The notes beneath the pieces were generated by a model. It ran no database searches. It was not told the DNA's origin and saw nothing but the letters and a program-made list of their open reading frames with translations. Positions 16,808 to 25,490 of a DNA stretch of 46,625 nt are shown here, one piece after another (position 1 is the first letter of the stretch; each line of letters opens with the position of its first letter). Both the position numbers and the translations under genes were made by a program. Source of the stretch: Actinomadura soli (GTDB lineage Bacteria; Actinomycetota; Actinomycetes; Streptosporangiales; Streptosporangiaceae); the NCBI RefSeq assembly GCF_005889715.1, contig NZ_VCKW01000036.1, positions 1 through 46,625 on the forward strand, written 5' to 3'.

Positions 16808-16883
16808 GGCGGCCAGTCTTCCCTATCCGCCCTGTCCGTGCGCATGATCAGGGTCTCACCCGCGGGCCCGGCGGCCGGGCGGC

Positions 16884-18950
16884 TCAGCCGCCGCACAGGG
16901 TCAGGACGGCGTCGCCGTAGCGGTCGAGTTTCACCTTGCCGATGCCGGGGATCCGGGCGAGCTCCTCCATGGACTCGGGGCCGTGCTCGGCGATCGCCTG
17001 GAGGGTCGCGTCGGTGAACACGACGTAGGCGGGGACCTTCTGCTCGGCCGACACCTGGGCGCGCCACTCCTTCAGCGCGATGAGCAGCTCCTCGTTCAGC
17101 TCGGACGGGCAGTCTTCGCAGCGGCCGAGCTTGCGCTCGACGGCGGCGGTCAGCGGGCGCCCGCACACCCGGCACGGCTGCGGGCCCTTGGCGGCGCGGC
17201 GCTTGGTCCGGTCGGCGCGGACCGGGGTGGGCGTGGCGGTCTTGCCCGTCAGGCCGCTCAGGAAGCGGGAGGGCCTGCGGTGCCGCGCCCCGCCCGGCGA
17301 CCGCGACAGCGCCCACGACAGCGACAGATGCACGCGCGCCCGCGTGACCCCGACGTACAGCAGCCGCCGCTCCTCCTCGATCTGGGCGGGCTTCTCGGCG
17401 TAGATGATCGGGAGCGTCCCGTCGACGAGCCCCACGAGGAACACCGCTTCCCACTCCAGGCCCTTGGCCGCGTGCAGCGACGCCAGCGTGACGCCCTCCA
17501 GCGGAGGCGCGTGCTGCGCGGCGGCACGTTCCTCCAGTTCGGCGACGAAGTCGGCGAGGGCGGCCTTCGGGTCGTCGGCGGCCATGTCCTCGGCGAGCTG
17601 CGCCAGCGCGGCCAGCGACTCCCAGCGGGCGCGGGCCGCGCCCGCGCCCTCGGGCGGCTGGTCGGAGAACCCGGCGCCGGACAGGACGTGCCGGACGGTC
17701 AGGATCAAACCCGTGCCGTCCGTCTCCGCGTCGGCGCCCGCCCGCGCCGCGCCGCGCAGCCGGACCACCGCCTCGCGCACCTCGGGCCGCTCGAAGAACC
17801 GCTCGGCGCCGCGCAGGACGTACGGCACGCCCGCCGCCGCCAGCGCCGCCTCGTACGTCTCCGACTGGGCGTTGATCCGGTACAGGATCGCGATCTCCCG
17901 CGCCGGGACGCCCTCGTCGATGAGCTTGCGGGCCCGCCGCGCCGCGTCGTCGGCCTCGGCGACCTCGTCGTCGTACTCGTTGAACACCGGCTCGGGCCCG
18001 GCCTCGCGCTGCGCGACCAGCTCCAGCCGGTGCCGCCCGCTCTTCGCCTGCTCCATCACCCCGTTCGCCAGCCGGACGACCTGCGGCGTCGACCGGTAGT
18101 CGCGGACGAGCCGGACGACCTTCGCGTCCGGATGCTCGCGGGTGAAGTCGAGCAGGTGCGACGGGGACGCGCCGGTGAACGAGTAGATCGTCTGGTTCGG
18201 GTCGCCGACGACGCACAGGTCGTCGCGGTCGCCGAGCCAGGTGTCGAGCAGCATCTTCTGGAGGGGGTTGACGTCCTGGAACTCGTCGACGACGAAGTGC
18301 CGGTACTGCTCGCGGACCTGGTTCGCGACCTCCCGGTGCTCGGTGAGGACGGCCGCGGTCAGCTCCAGCATCCCCTCGAAGTCGAGCAGGTTGCGCTCGC
18401 GGCGGAGCTGCTCGTACATCGCGTAGACGCGGGCCACGTCGACGACCTCGGCGGGGGCCCGCCGGCCGGCCTTGACGGCGGCGGCCGGGTAGTCCTCGGG
18501 GCGGTGCTGGGTGACCTTCGCCCATTCGATCTCGCTCGCGACGTCGCGCAGCTCCGTCCGCCCGAGCGACAGCCGGCACGCCCGCGCCGCGTCCGCCACC
18601 AGCCCGATCTTCGACTCGATGATCTTGGGGGGCTCGCCGCCGACGACGCGCGGCCAGAAGTAGGTGAGCTGGCGCAGCGCCGCCGCGTGGAACGTCCGCG
18701 CCTGGACGCCCGGCGCGCCGAGCAGCCGGAGGCGGCTCCGCAGCTCCCCCGCGGCCCGCGTGGTGAACGTCACGGCGAGCACCCGCTGCGGGGACACGAC
18801 GCCGGTCAGCGTGGCGTAGGCGATGCGGTGCGTGATGGCCCTGGTCTTGCCCGTTCCCGCGCCCGCCAGCACGCAGACCGGCCCCTGCACCGCCTCGGCG
18901 ACCGCCCGCTGTTCGGGGTCGAGTCCCTCCAGCACCGCCTCAGTCGACAT
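16884..18950 (-). CDS. uvrD2: ATP-dependent DNA helicase UvrD2
   Basis: 688 residues. Superfamily 1 motifs run in order: Walker A AGAGTGKTRAI (about 30-40), VDEFQDVNPLQ (Walker B), GDPNQTIYSFTGA, and ASLHAAKGLEWE (motif V/IV region). The C-terminal part carries a tetracysteine module, CRVCGRPL and CEDC spaced about 16 residues apart, then an HRDC domain (ELLIALKEWRAQ to the end). This motor plus tetracysteine plus HRDC layout is typical of mycobacterial UvrD2, a 3'-5' helicase in DNA repair. ATG 18950 is the start. It is divergent from mrx1 with 132 bp between, matching the Rv3198c/Rv3198A pair. Confidence 0.95.
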   Translation of the reverse strand: MSTEAVLEGLDPEQRAVAEAVQGPVCVLAGAGTGKTRAITHRIAYATLTGVVSPQRVLAVTFTTRAAGELRSRLRLLGAPGVQARTFHAAALRQLTYFWPRVVGGEPPKIIESKIGLVADAARACRLSLGRTELRDVASEIEWAKVTQHRPEDYPAAAVKAGRRAPAEVVDVARVYAMYEQLRRERNLLDFEGMLELTAAVLTEHREVANQVREQYRHFVVDEFQDVNPLQKMLLDTWLGDRDDLCVVGDPNQTIYSFTGASPSHLLDFTREHPDAKVVRLVRDYRSTPQVVRLANGVMEQAKSGRHRLELVAQREAGPEPVFNEYDDEVAEADDAARRARKLIDEGVPAREIAILYRINAQSETYEAALAAAGVPYVLRGAERFFERPEVREAVVRLRGAARAGADAETDGTGLILTVRHVLSGAGFSDQPPEGAGAARARWESLAALAQLAEDMAADDPKAALADFVAELEERAAAQHAPPLEGVTLASLHAAKGLEWEAVFLVGLVDGTLPIIYAEKPAQIEEERRLLYVGVTRARVHLSLSWALSRSPGGARHRRPSRFLSGLTGKTATPTPVRADRTKRRAAKGPQPCRVCGRPLTAAVERKLGRCEDCPSELNEELLIALKEWRAQVSAEQKVPAYVVFTDATLQAIAEHGPESMEELARIPGIGKVKLDRYGDAVLTLCGG

Positions 18951-18998
18951 CCCCCCATACTCGCAGCCCGCCCCACCCGTATCGCCAATACCTCCGCC

Positions 18999-19007
18999 TG
19001 TGGATAA
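18999..19007 (-). promoter_or_regulatory. single perfect DnaA-box-like site
   Basis: The minus strand reads TTATCCACA, the consensus DnaA box, in the 132-bp uvrD2-mrx1 intergenic region. Only one copy is seen, so this is not an origin; it may be a regulatory DnaA site or chance. Confidence 0.35.
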
Positions 19008-19010
19008 CGA

Positions 19011-19036
19011 GGAATGCGCAACGCCCGCCCGCTGTT
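19011..19036 (+). promoter_or_regulatory. sigma-R/SigH-type promoter of the mycoredoxin gene
   Basis: GGAAT (19011-19015), exactly 18 nt, then GTT (19034-19036). This is the consensus for the thiol-oxidative-stress sigma factor SigR of Streptomyces and SigH of mycobacteria. It lies 46 nt before the mycoredoxin start codon and rules out the longer frame beginning at 19014. Confidence 0.75.
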
Positions 19037-19082
19037 CAGCGATAAGCGGATCGGACGAGCGACAGAGGGAGACGACCCAGCG

Positions 19083-19364
19083 ATGGCGACGCCGACGACC
19101 GACCGGGCCAAAGACCCGACCGGCCAGCTCACCATGTACACGACGTCCTGGTGCGGTTTCTGCCGGCGGCTCAAGCGGCAGCTCGCCCGTGACGGCATCG
19201 AGATGCTGGAGGTCGACATCGAGCGCGACCCCGCCGCCGCCGACTTCGTCATGAGCGTCAACGGCGGGAACCAGACCGTCCCGACCGTCGTCTTCCCTGA
19301 TGGCACGGCCGTCACCAACCCGAGCGCCAAGGCGGTCAAGGCGAAGCTCGCGTCGCTCGCCTGA
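19083..19364 (+). CDS. mrx1: mycoredoxin (glutaredoxin-like, Mrx1)
   Basis: 93 residues. A thioredoxin-fold protein with CGFC at residues 24-27 (MYTTSWCGFCRRLKRQL), the cis-proline loop QTVPTVVFPDG, and no N-terminal signal. Mycoredoxins reduce mycothiol-protein mixed disulfides in actinobacteria, with the first Cys as nucleophile. The gene occupies the Rv3198A position beside uvrD2. ATG 19083 agrees with family N-termini and with the sigma-R promoter at 19011-19036. It converges on nudC, with only 28 bp between the stops. Confidence 0.93.
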   Translation: MATPTTDRAKDPTGQLTMYTTSWCGFCRRLKRQLARDGIEMLEVDIERDPAAADFVMSVNGGNQTVPTVVFPDGTAVTNPSAKAVKAKLASLA

Positions 19365-19392
19365 CCCTGGCGCCTGTCGGATGTGCCGCTTG

Positions 19393-20307
19393 TCAGAAGG
19401 GCGGCATGTTCGGGAGGTCGCCGCCGTACCAGCGCATGATGATCTGCGCGGCTATCGACAGGGGGCCGGGGGCCACCAGGTCACCGGCGTCCATGGCCGC
19501 GCGGAGCTCGTCGCGGGTGTACCAGGCGGCGTCCAGGATCTCCTCCGGGTCGGGACGCAGCGGGACGTCGCCGTCCGTCCTGGCGGTGAAGCCGAGCATG
19601 AGGCTCTGCGGCAGCGGCCAGGGCTGGCTGCCCAGGTAGCGGACGTCCCGTACGGGCAGCCCGACCTCCTCCTTCACCTCCCGCGCGACGGCCTGCTCCA
19701 GGGATTCACCGGGCTCGACGAAGCCGGCGAGGATCGAGCGGCGGTTCTCGGGCCACCGCGGGCCGCGGGCGAGCAGGATCCGGTCGGCGTCATCGGTCAC
19801 CAGCATGATCACGGCGGGGTCGACGCGGGGGAAGTGCTGGGAGCCGTCCTCGGGGCAGACGCGCATGTGCCCGGCGGACGCCACCCGCGTCCCGGCTCCG
19901 CAGCGCGGGCAGTGCCGGTGGGTGTCGTGCCAGTGCTCCAGCGCCACGACGTGCGTGATCAGGCCGGAGTCGCGGTCGCCGAGGAGCGCGCCGACGCGGC
20001 GGAGCCCGGCCGGTTCCGTCCCCTCGATCGCGGGCAGCGGGCCGGACGTCCCGAAGTACACGGTGCCTGACTCGTCCTCGCCGAGGAGCCAGCGGTCGCC
20101 GTCCGGCGCCTGCGCGGGCGGGACGAAGACGAGCGCGGGGCTCGGCTCGTACGTCACGAGCGACTTGCCGTCCTGGACGACGACGACGCGGGTCCCGGGG
20201 TCGGCCCAGGCGGCGTCCAGCCAGGCGTCGTCGCGGCGGTTCAGGGCGACCCGGTCGAGCGTTCCGCGCCCGAGCGCCAGCCACTCCAGGGGACCGTCGT
20301 CCACCAT
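19393..20307 (-). CDS. nudC: NADH pyrophosphatase NudC
   Basis: 304 residues. NudC hydrolyses NAD(H) to NMN(H) and AMP and can remove NAD caps from RNA. Seen in order: an N-terminal domain, a zinc-ribbon segment HCPRCGAG...RVCPEDG...FPRVDPAVI, the NUDIX box GFVEPGESLEQAVAREVKEE, and SQPWPLPQSLMLGF, the SQPWPxPxS hallmark that separates NudC from other NUDIX proteins. The fourth zinc-ribbon Cys of the E. coli protein is replaced (CPED). The start is ATG 20307; a GTG at 20337 is possible. It is followed on the other strand by mrx1 and preceded by the M20 peptidase. Confidence 0.95.
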   Translation of the reverse strand: MVDDGPLEWLALGRGTLDRVALNRRDDAWLDAAWADPGTRVVVVQDGKSLVTYEPSPALVFVPPAQAPDGDRWLLGEDESGTVYFGTSGPLPAIEGTEPAGLRRVGALLGDRDSGLITHVVALEHWHDTHRHCPRCGAGTRVASAGHMRVCPEDGSQHFPRVDPAVIMLVTDDADRILLARGPRWPENRRSILAGFVEPGESLEQAVAREVKEEVGLPVRDVRYLGSQPWPLPQSLMLGFTARTDGDVPLRPDPEEILDAAWYTRDELRAAMDAGDLVAPGPLSIAAQIIMRWYGGDLPNMPPF

Positions 20308-20429
20308 GCGCCCCGTCCCCCGATCACTCGTCGTCACCAGCCGTTCCAGGGAGCATCGTCCACCCCGGCCTTCTCCGGCAACCCGTTCTCGCGGCGGCCC
20401 GTTCTCCGGCCACCTGTTCGGCGCGGCTT

Positions 20430-21815
20430 TCAGCGCAGCGCGGTCGCGAGTTCTTCCCAGAGGTACGCGGCGGCTTCGGCGCCCTTGAGGAGCAGCGGGA
20501 TCTCGACCTTCTCGTTCGGCGCGTGGATGCGGTCGCCGTTCAGCCCGACGGCGACGAAGACCAGCGGCGCTTCGAGGATGTCGGCGAGGTCGGCCTCGGG
20601 GCCGCTGCCGCCCTCGCGGGTGAACAGCACCTGGGTGCCGAACGCCCGTTCCATGGCGCGGCGCGCGGCCGCGACGCCGGCGGAGTCGATCGGCGAGAAG
20701 CACGGCCGGACGCCGCCGCCGGCGACGGGGATCTCGGCCTCGATGCCGGGCGGGACGTGCTCGGCGACCCACGCCTCGAACGCCATCTGGACCTTGCGCG
20801 GGTCCTGGCCCGCGACGAGCCGGAACGAGATCTTGGCGTGGGCCTGGCCGGGGACGATCGTCTTGCCGCCGGGTCCGGTGTGCCCGCCCCACATGCCGTT
20901 GATCTCGGCGGTGGGCCGCGCCCAGATCCGTTCGAGGGTGGTGTAGCCCTTCTCGCCGTGCGCGACGCGGCTGTCGCCGGCGGTGCGCAGCCAGGCGTCC
21001 TCGTCGAACGGGAGGCGCGCGAAGAGTTCGCGTTCCTCGTCCCTCAGCGGGACGACGTCGTCGTAGAACCCGGGGAGGGTGACGCGGCCGTCGGCGTCGT
21101 GCAGCGCGGCGAGCAGTTCCGCCATGGCGTGGAGCGGGTTCGGCACGGCGCCGCCGAACGAGCCGGAGTGCAGGTCGCGCGACGGGCCGCGCAGGGTTAC
21201 CTCGACCTCGGTGAGGCCGCGCATGCCGGTGCACATCGACGGGACGTCCGCGTCCCACATGGTGGTGTCGCTGATGACGACGGCGTCGCAGGCGAGCCGC
21301 TCCCGATGGTCCCGGAGCAGTTCCGCGAAATGCACCGAGCCCGATTCCTCCTCGCCCTCGACGAGCAGTTTGATCGTGACGGGCGGGGCCGGGCGGCCGG
21401 ACGCGGCGAGCCCGGCGCGGAGCCCGAGCGTGTGGAAGAAGATCTGCCCCTTGTCGTCGGACGCGCCGCGCCCGATGAGCCGGTCGCCGGTCTCCACGGG
21501 CTCGAAGGGGTCGGTGTCCCACTCGTCCAGCGGCTCGACGGGCTGGACGTCGTGGTGCCCGTAGACGACGACGGCGGGGGCGTCCGGGTCCTCTGCGGGC
21601 CATTCGGCGTACACGGCCGGAAGGCCCGGGGTCTCCCAGACCTCGACGGTGGGGAAGCCCTGGGCGCGGAGGTAGTCGGCGAGCCACCCGGCCGACCTCC
21701 GGACGTCCCCGGCGTAGGCCGGGTCCGCGGAGATGGACGGGATCGTCAGCCACTCCTTGAGGTCGGCGACGAACCGGTCCCTGCCGGCCTGGATGTACGC
21801 CACTACGTCGTTCAC
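20430..21815 (-). CDS. M20 family dipeptidase/deacylase
   Basis: 461 residues. M20 zinc-peptidase motifs are clear: VVYGHHDVQPVEP (His ligand), GRGASDDKGQ (bridging Asp), VEGEEESGS (general base Glu and ligand Glu) and VISDTTMW (Asp ligand); the dimerisation lid segment lies between. It belongs to the ArgE/DapE/CPG2 superfamily and is likely a cytoplasmic dipeptidase; the substrate is not readable. I prefer GTG 21815 (VNDVVAYIQAG) because AAGGGG sits 7 nt upstream; ATG 21821 lies almost on top of that site. It lies 122 bp upstream of nudC on the same strand. Confidence 0.9.
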   Translation of the reverse strand: MNDVVAYIQAGRDRFVADLKEWLTIPSISADPAYAGDVRRSAGWLADYLRAQGFPTVEVWETPGLPAVYAEWPAEDPDAPAVVVYGHHDVQPVEPLDEWDTDPFEPVETGDRLIGRGASDDKGQIFFHTLGLRAGLAASGRPAPPVTIKLLVEGEEESGSVHFAELLRDHRERLACDAVVISDTTMWDADVPSMCTGMRGLTEVEVTLRGPSRDLHSGSFGGAVPNPLHAMAELLAALHDADGRVTLPGFYDDVVPLRDEERELFARLPFDEDAWLRTAGDSRVAHGEKGYTTLERIWARPTAEINGMWGGHTGPGGKTIVPGQAHAKISFRLVAGQDPRKVQMAFEAWVAEHVPPGIEAEIPVAGGGVRPCFSPIDSAGVAAARRAMERAFGTQVLFTREGGSGPEADLADILEAPLVFVAVGLNGDRIHAPNEKVEIPLLLKGAEAAAYLWEELATALR

Positions 21816-21956
21816 CTGCATGCCCCTTCGCACGTCGTACCGTCAGGCAGAGTCTTCCGTCCGGGGTTCCTGATCGCGCCGGTGTCCGGGCTTCCAGGGG
21901 ACGGGAAACTCACAGTAAAGGATCCCGTTGCCCGGGTCGCGGGGCCGCCTTGATCA

Positions 21957-22568
21957 TCATTGACCGTTCAGAAGCATCAGTTCTGTGCGGATGTTATTGC
22001 GTGCGCGTTGTTCGTAGCGTTCGTGGGCTGTGGGCGTGCGAAAAAGTTTCGGTAGGGCGAGCAGACCGTTGAGCACTTCGGCACGTCCGGCTTGGAAGAA
22101 CTCCTCGGGGACGAACGCGTACTCCTCGCGGACGGCGGCGGCGTAGGCGGCGTACTGGGCGGGGTCCGCGCCGAGGATCGCGAGGTCCGCGTCGCATAGG
22201 ACCTGGCCGTCGCGGTCGTCGCCGGCGGGGGCGTGCGTGGCGGTCAGCTCGACGAGGCGCACGACCTGCCCGACGTCCGGTGCCGGGAGGTCGGTGTCGG
22301 CGAGCATGCGGGCGGCGAGGCGGGCGCTGCGCTCCTCGTTGTCGGCGCGCTCGGGGTCGTAGACGGCGTCGTGGAACCAGGCCGCGAGGCGGACGGTGTC
22401 GGGGGTGTCGGCGTGGCCGGCGAGCTCGTCCACGAGGTCGAGGACGGCGGTGAGGTGCTCGCGCGTGTGGTAGCGGCGATGCGGCTCGCCGTAGCGGTCG
22501 TTCAGCTCCGACCCGATATGCCGGGTGTGAGGTCCGGCGAGCGCGACCCACCGGTCGACGAGATCCAT
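21957..22568 (-). CDS. HD-domain metal-dependent phosphohydrolase-like protein
   Basis: 203 residues. HD-superfamily ligands are spread as expected: YHTREHLTAVLD (His), AAWFHDAVYDP (the HD pair) and LCDADLAILG (distal Asp). This is the group of predicted HD phosphohydrolases with RRYHTxxH near the N-terminus; the substrate is unknown. No signal peptide. The start is ATG 22568. It is divergent from the siderophore operon, whose iron box is 111 bp upstream of this gene, so iron control of this gene is possible but not shown. Confidence 0.85.
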   Translation of the reverse strand: MDLVDRWVALAGPHTRHIGSELNDRYGEPHRRYHTREHLTAVLDLVDELAGHADTPDTVRLAAWFHDAVYDPERADNEERSARLAARMLADTDLPAPDVGQVVRLVELTATHAPAGDDRDGQVLCDADLAILGADPAQYAAYAAAVREEYAFVPEEFFQAGRAEVLNGLLALPKLFRTPTAHERYEQRARNNIRTELMLLNGQ

Positions 22569-22678
22569 GGCCCCATCCTGACCGATCGGCGTCTTGTCCT
22601 ATCCCGGCCCGGGCCGGGACACGCGATGTCACCGTCCTTGCCCCTGCGGACCGGCCCCGCCACTATGGTTTCTGCGAG

Positions 22679-22697
22679 TTAGGCAAGCCTTACCTCA
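22679..22697 (+). promoter_or_regulatory. iron box (IdeR/DmdR operator)
   Basis: TTAGGCAAGCCTTACCTCA agrees at 14 of 19 positions with the IdeR/DmdR consensus TTAGGTTAGGCTAACCTAA and keeps both half-sites. It ends 37 nt before the first siderophore gene. IdeR/DmdR with Fe2+ would repress the operon, so expression is expected under iron limitation. Confidence 0.85.
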
Positions 22698-22734
22698 CTG
22701 ACTGTTGTGGTCCATGCACTGGAAAGGCCGATCC

Positions 22735-23904
22735 GTGGCCGCCTCTCTCTACCTGGCCGCCGGGAAGACGACCGACTCGGTGACGCACGGCTTCCTGCCC
22801 GCCGCCGCGCGTCTGGGCCTGGACGTGACGCTGCTCACCGACCGCCCGGCCGCCCATGCCGGGACGCACGACGGACCGATCGTCCAGTGCGACGTCTTCG
22901 ACTTCCGGGAGATCGTCGCCGCGGTCGACGGCGCGCCTGCGGCCATCTTCACCAACAGCGACTTCCTGCAGGCGCCCGCCGCACTGGCCGCCGCCTATCA
23001 CGGGCTCCCGGCCAAGGACTGGCGCGCGGCGACCCGTGCGAAGAACAAGGCTCTGATGCGCCGCCATCTGGCGTCCATTGACCCGGTCTTCTCGGCGGAC
23101 GCCCGCCGTGTGCCGGAGGACGCGCCGTATCCACTCGTCCTGAAGCCGCGCGAGGGCGTCGCCAGCGAAGACGTGTTCCTCGTGCGGGACGCCTTGGAAT
23201 TGGCCTCGCGCGTTGACGAAATCGCTGCGCGCCGGGACGACCCGCTGGTGGCCGAGGAATACCTTCCGGGCCGTCTCCACACGCTCGAAACGCTCGGGGA
23301 TGGGCGGGAACTGCGCGTCCTTGGCTCGTTCCGGACGACGCTCTCTCCGCCGCCCTTCTTCGTCGAAGAGCGCCTTGAATGGACTGCCCCGCCGCCAGAA
23401 ACCGCACAGGTCCTTGAGCAGCTCGACGCGCTGGGCATCGGTTTCGGTGCCTGCCACACGGAATTCGTCGTCCACGAGGGACGCGCGCACATCATCGAGG
23501 TCAACTACAGGCTGATCGGCGACCACTGTGACTTCCTCTTAGCCGACCTGTTGGATGTGCCGCTGTTCGAGCAGATCCTGACCGTCCACCTGGGCGGACG
23601 TCTCGCCGACTGGGGCAGCGCCTTGGACGGCGGCCAGGGCGGGCTGAATCACCGGCATGCCATCGCTGAGCCGGTCATTGCCGACCGCTCTGGCAAGCTG
23701 ACGGCCGCTCCCGGCCCACTGCAGTTGGACGACGGCCCAGTGCGGCTCTCCTATCGCCCTCAGCGCGCGGTGGGTGATGCCGTCGCGGTCACCCGCACGA
23801 ACCGCGATTACCTCGGCACCGTCCGCGCCATCGGCCCCGGGCCGGACGAGGTGAACGCCGCCTTGGCCCGCTTCCGCGACGCCCATGACTGGACGATCAC
23901 GTGA
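22735..23904 (+). CDS. ATP-grasp ligase of NIS siderophore operon (PvsA-type)
   Basis: 389 residues. The N-terminal part is Rossmann-like (SLYLAAGKTTDSVTHGFLPA). The ATP-grasp part follows: YPLVLKPREGVASEDVFLV (nucleotide-binding Lys), VAEEYLPGRLHT, and the metal site HIIEVNYRLIGDHCDF (Glu and Asn). ATP-grasp enzymes join a carboxylate, via acyl phosphate, to an amine. In vibrioferrin operons such a ligase (PvsA) is the first gene and handles an amino-acid building block; the same is inferred here. GTG 22735 has GGAAAGG 8 nt upstream, better than ATG 22714. The stop overlaps the next start (GTGA), so translation is coupled. Iron-box control. Confidence 0.85.
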   Translation: MAASLYLAAGKTTDSVTHGFLPAAARLGLDVTLLTDRPAAHAGTHDGPIVQCDVFDFREIVAAVDGAPAAIFTNSDFLQAPAALAAAYHGLPAKDWRAATRAKNKALMRRHLASIDPVFSADARRVPEDAPYPLVLKPREGVASEDVFLVRDALELASRVDEIAARRDDPLVAEEYLPGRLHTLETLGDGRELRVLGSFRTTLSPPPFFVEERLEWTAPPPETAQVLEQLDALGIGFGACHTEFVVHEGRAHIIEVNYRLIGDHCDFLLADLLDVPLFEQILTVHLGGRLADWGSALDGGQGGLNHRHAIAEPVIADRSGKLTAAPGPLQLDDGPVRLSYRPQRAVGDAVAVTRTNRDYLGTVRAIGPGPDEVNAALARFRDAHDWTIT

Positions 23905-25490
23905 CCGGCCATGACATCGAGAGCTCATTGGCGGCCCGGATTCTGGACGCGCTCCTGCGCGAGAACTATGCGGGCCTAGGCCGCTTCATCGAACAAGGCG
24001 CTCTGCGGCTTCCCCATCGTTCGGTGCGGCTCCTGCGGGCGCGTCCCGCGTTCCTGTCCAAGCTCGTCGTGGACCCGTCGCAGCGCCTCAGGCTGAGCGA
24101 CGTCTTCACCGCCGTCCACGCCGTGGCGGATCCGTGCGACGACACGGCCGCGTTCGAGCGGGAATGCCTGGACGCGCTGGCGACGACCAAGCTCCATCTC
24201 GACGCGCGGCCGGCGGTGCACCGGCGGCTGGCGCGGCTGCCGGACGAGCTGCGCACCGGCCCCGGGACGTTCTACGAGACGCTGGCGGCCTACAACGACC
24301 ATCCGGTACATCCGACCGGGAGGAGCCGCGCCGGGCTCTCCATGGCCGATCTGAGCCGCTACGCGCCCGAGTTCGCGCCGTCGTTCCCGCTGCGCTGGGC
24401 GGCGGTGCGGAACCCGGAGCTCGCGGGGCCGCCGCCCGGGTGGTGGCCGAGCCGGTCCGACGTCGGCCTGCCCCCGGGCGGCGGCGCGCTGTTCCCCGTC
24501 CACCCGCTGGCGGTGCGGCAGGTGCGCGAGCACCCCGGAGCGACCCTCGCACCCGACCCGTACCTCCAGGTCACCCCCACTCTCTCGATGCGGACCGTCG
24601 CCGCCGCGCCGCTCGACCATCTGAAGATGCCGTTGCCGACCGCCACGCTGGGCCTCCGCAACCGCCGCACGATCACGCCCGGCACGCTCCCCGACGGCGC
24701 GCTCGTCGAACGCCTCCTGCGTGACGTCCTGCGGCGGGAACCGGCGCTCCCCGTCCTTCTCGCCGATGAGCAGACGTACGGCCACGCGCAGGACCCTCTT
24801 CTCGGTTACCTCGTGCGGCGCTTCCCGCCCGAAACCGCACGCGCGCACGTCGTCCCCATAGCGGCGCTTCTGGCCGAGGCTCCCGACACTGGTTACGTGG
24901 TCGAACGGTGGGACGTCGAGGCTCTTTTCGACGCCTACCTGTCGGCGCTGTTCTCCTGGAACGTCGCGCTGTTCCGCTACGGCATCGCGCTGGAGGCGCA
25001 CCAGCAGAACGTGGCGCTTGTCTTGGACGAGAGCTTGGAACATGCCCCGCCTCGGCTTCTGGTCAAGGACAACGACGGTGCACTCATCAACACGTCCAGG
25101 CTCCGCGAGCGGCTCACCCCGTCCCCCGGCGCGGACCCGCGCGACCTCATCGACCGCCGTATGACGACCAGCGACGACGAGGCGCTCGCGCGCGTCTTCG
25201 TCACCATCACGCTGCATCTGTGCGCCGCGGCGCCCGCCTTCGGCCTGGCCGAGCGCGGGCTGCTGCCCTGGCGCACCGGTCTCACGCTGATCCGCGAACG
25301 GCTGGACGGTGCGCTCGGCCCGGGCGACGCCTTCCTGCGCTCCCGCACGCTGGACGCCGACGCCCTCCCGGGCAAGGCCATGGTCACCGCCGGAACCCTC
25401 GTCGACAAGGCAAGGACAGGCGCGGCCGACATCAACAAGCACTACGGCCCGCCGGGCCCCAACTACCTACTGGACGCGACTTGCCCGTAA
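23901..25490 (+). CDS. NIS siderophore synthetase, IucA/IucC family (PvsB-type)
   Basis: 529 residues. IucA/IucC enzymes adenylate a carboxylate such as citrate or 2-oxoglutarate and couple it to an amine or alcohol, without a peptide synthetase. Visible family blocks: HPVHPTGRSRAGLSMADL (about 133-150), FPVHPLAVRQV, QVTPTLSMRTVA with LKMPLPTATLGLRNRRTI (ATP-binding region), and ALEAHQQNVALV plus LVKDNDGALINTSRL in the C-terminal ferric-iron-reductase-like part. It is the second gene of the operon, GTGA-coupled to the ATP-grasp gene, and its end overlaps the next gene by 10 nt. The substrate is not determined by sequence alone. Confidence 0.93.
   Translation: MTGHDIESSLAARILDALLRENYAGLGRFIEQGALRLPHRSVRLLRARPAFLSKLVVDPSQRLRLSDVFTAVHAVADPCDDTAAFERECLDALATTKLHLDARPAVHRRLARLPDELRTGPGTFYETLAAYNDHPVHPTGRSRAGLSMADLSRYAPEFAPSFPLRWAAVRNPELAGPPPGWWPSRSDVGLPPGGGALFPVHPLAVRQVREHPGATLAPDPYLQVTPTLSMRTVAAAPLDHLKMPLPTATLGLRNRRTITPGTLPDGALVERLLRDVLRREPALPVLLADEQTYGHAQDPLLGYLVRRFPPETARAHVVPIAALLAEAPDTGYVVERWDVEALFDAYLSALFSWNVALFRYGIALEAHQQNVALVLDESLEHAPPRLLVKDNDGALINTSRLRERLTPSPGADPRDLIDRRMTTSDDEALARVFVTITLHLCAAAPAFGLAERGLLPWRTGLTLIRERLDGALGPGDAFLRSRTLDADALPGKAMVTAGTLVDKARTGAADINKHYGPPGPNYLLDATCP

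Noticed and set aside
18960..19008. RecA-NDp-type (ClpR) damage promoter for uvrD2
   Set aside because: TTATCCACA with a following TATTGG only partly fits TTGTCRGTG-N8-TANNNT; the -10 part fails.
19393..21753. One very long minus frame through nudC and the M20 gene
   Set aside because: The upper part is Arg/Pro-rich shadow of the M20 gene in another frame; only the NudC portion from 20307 is real.
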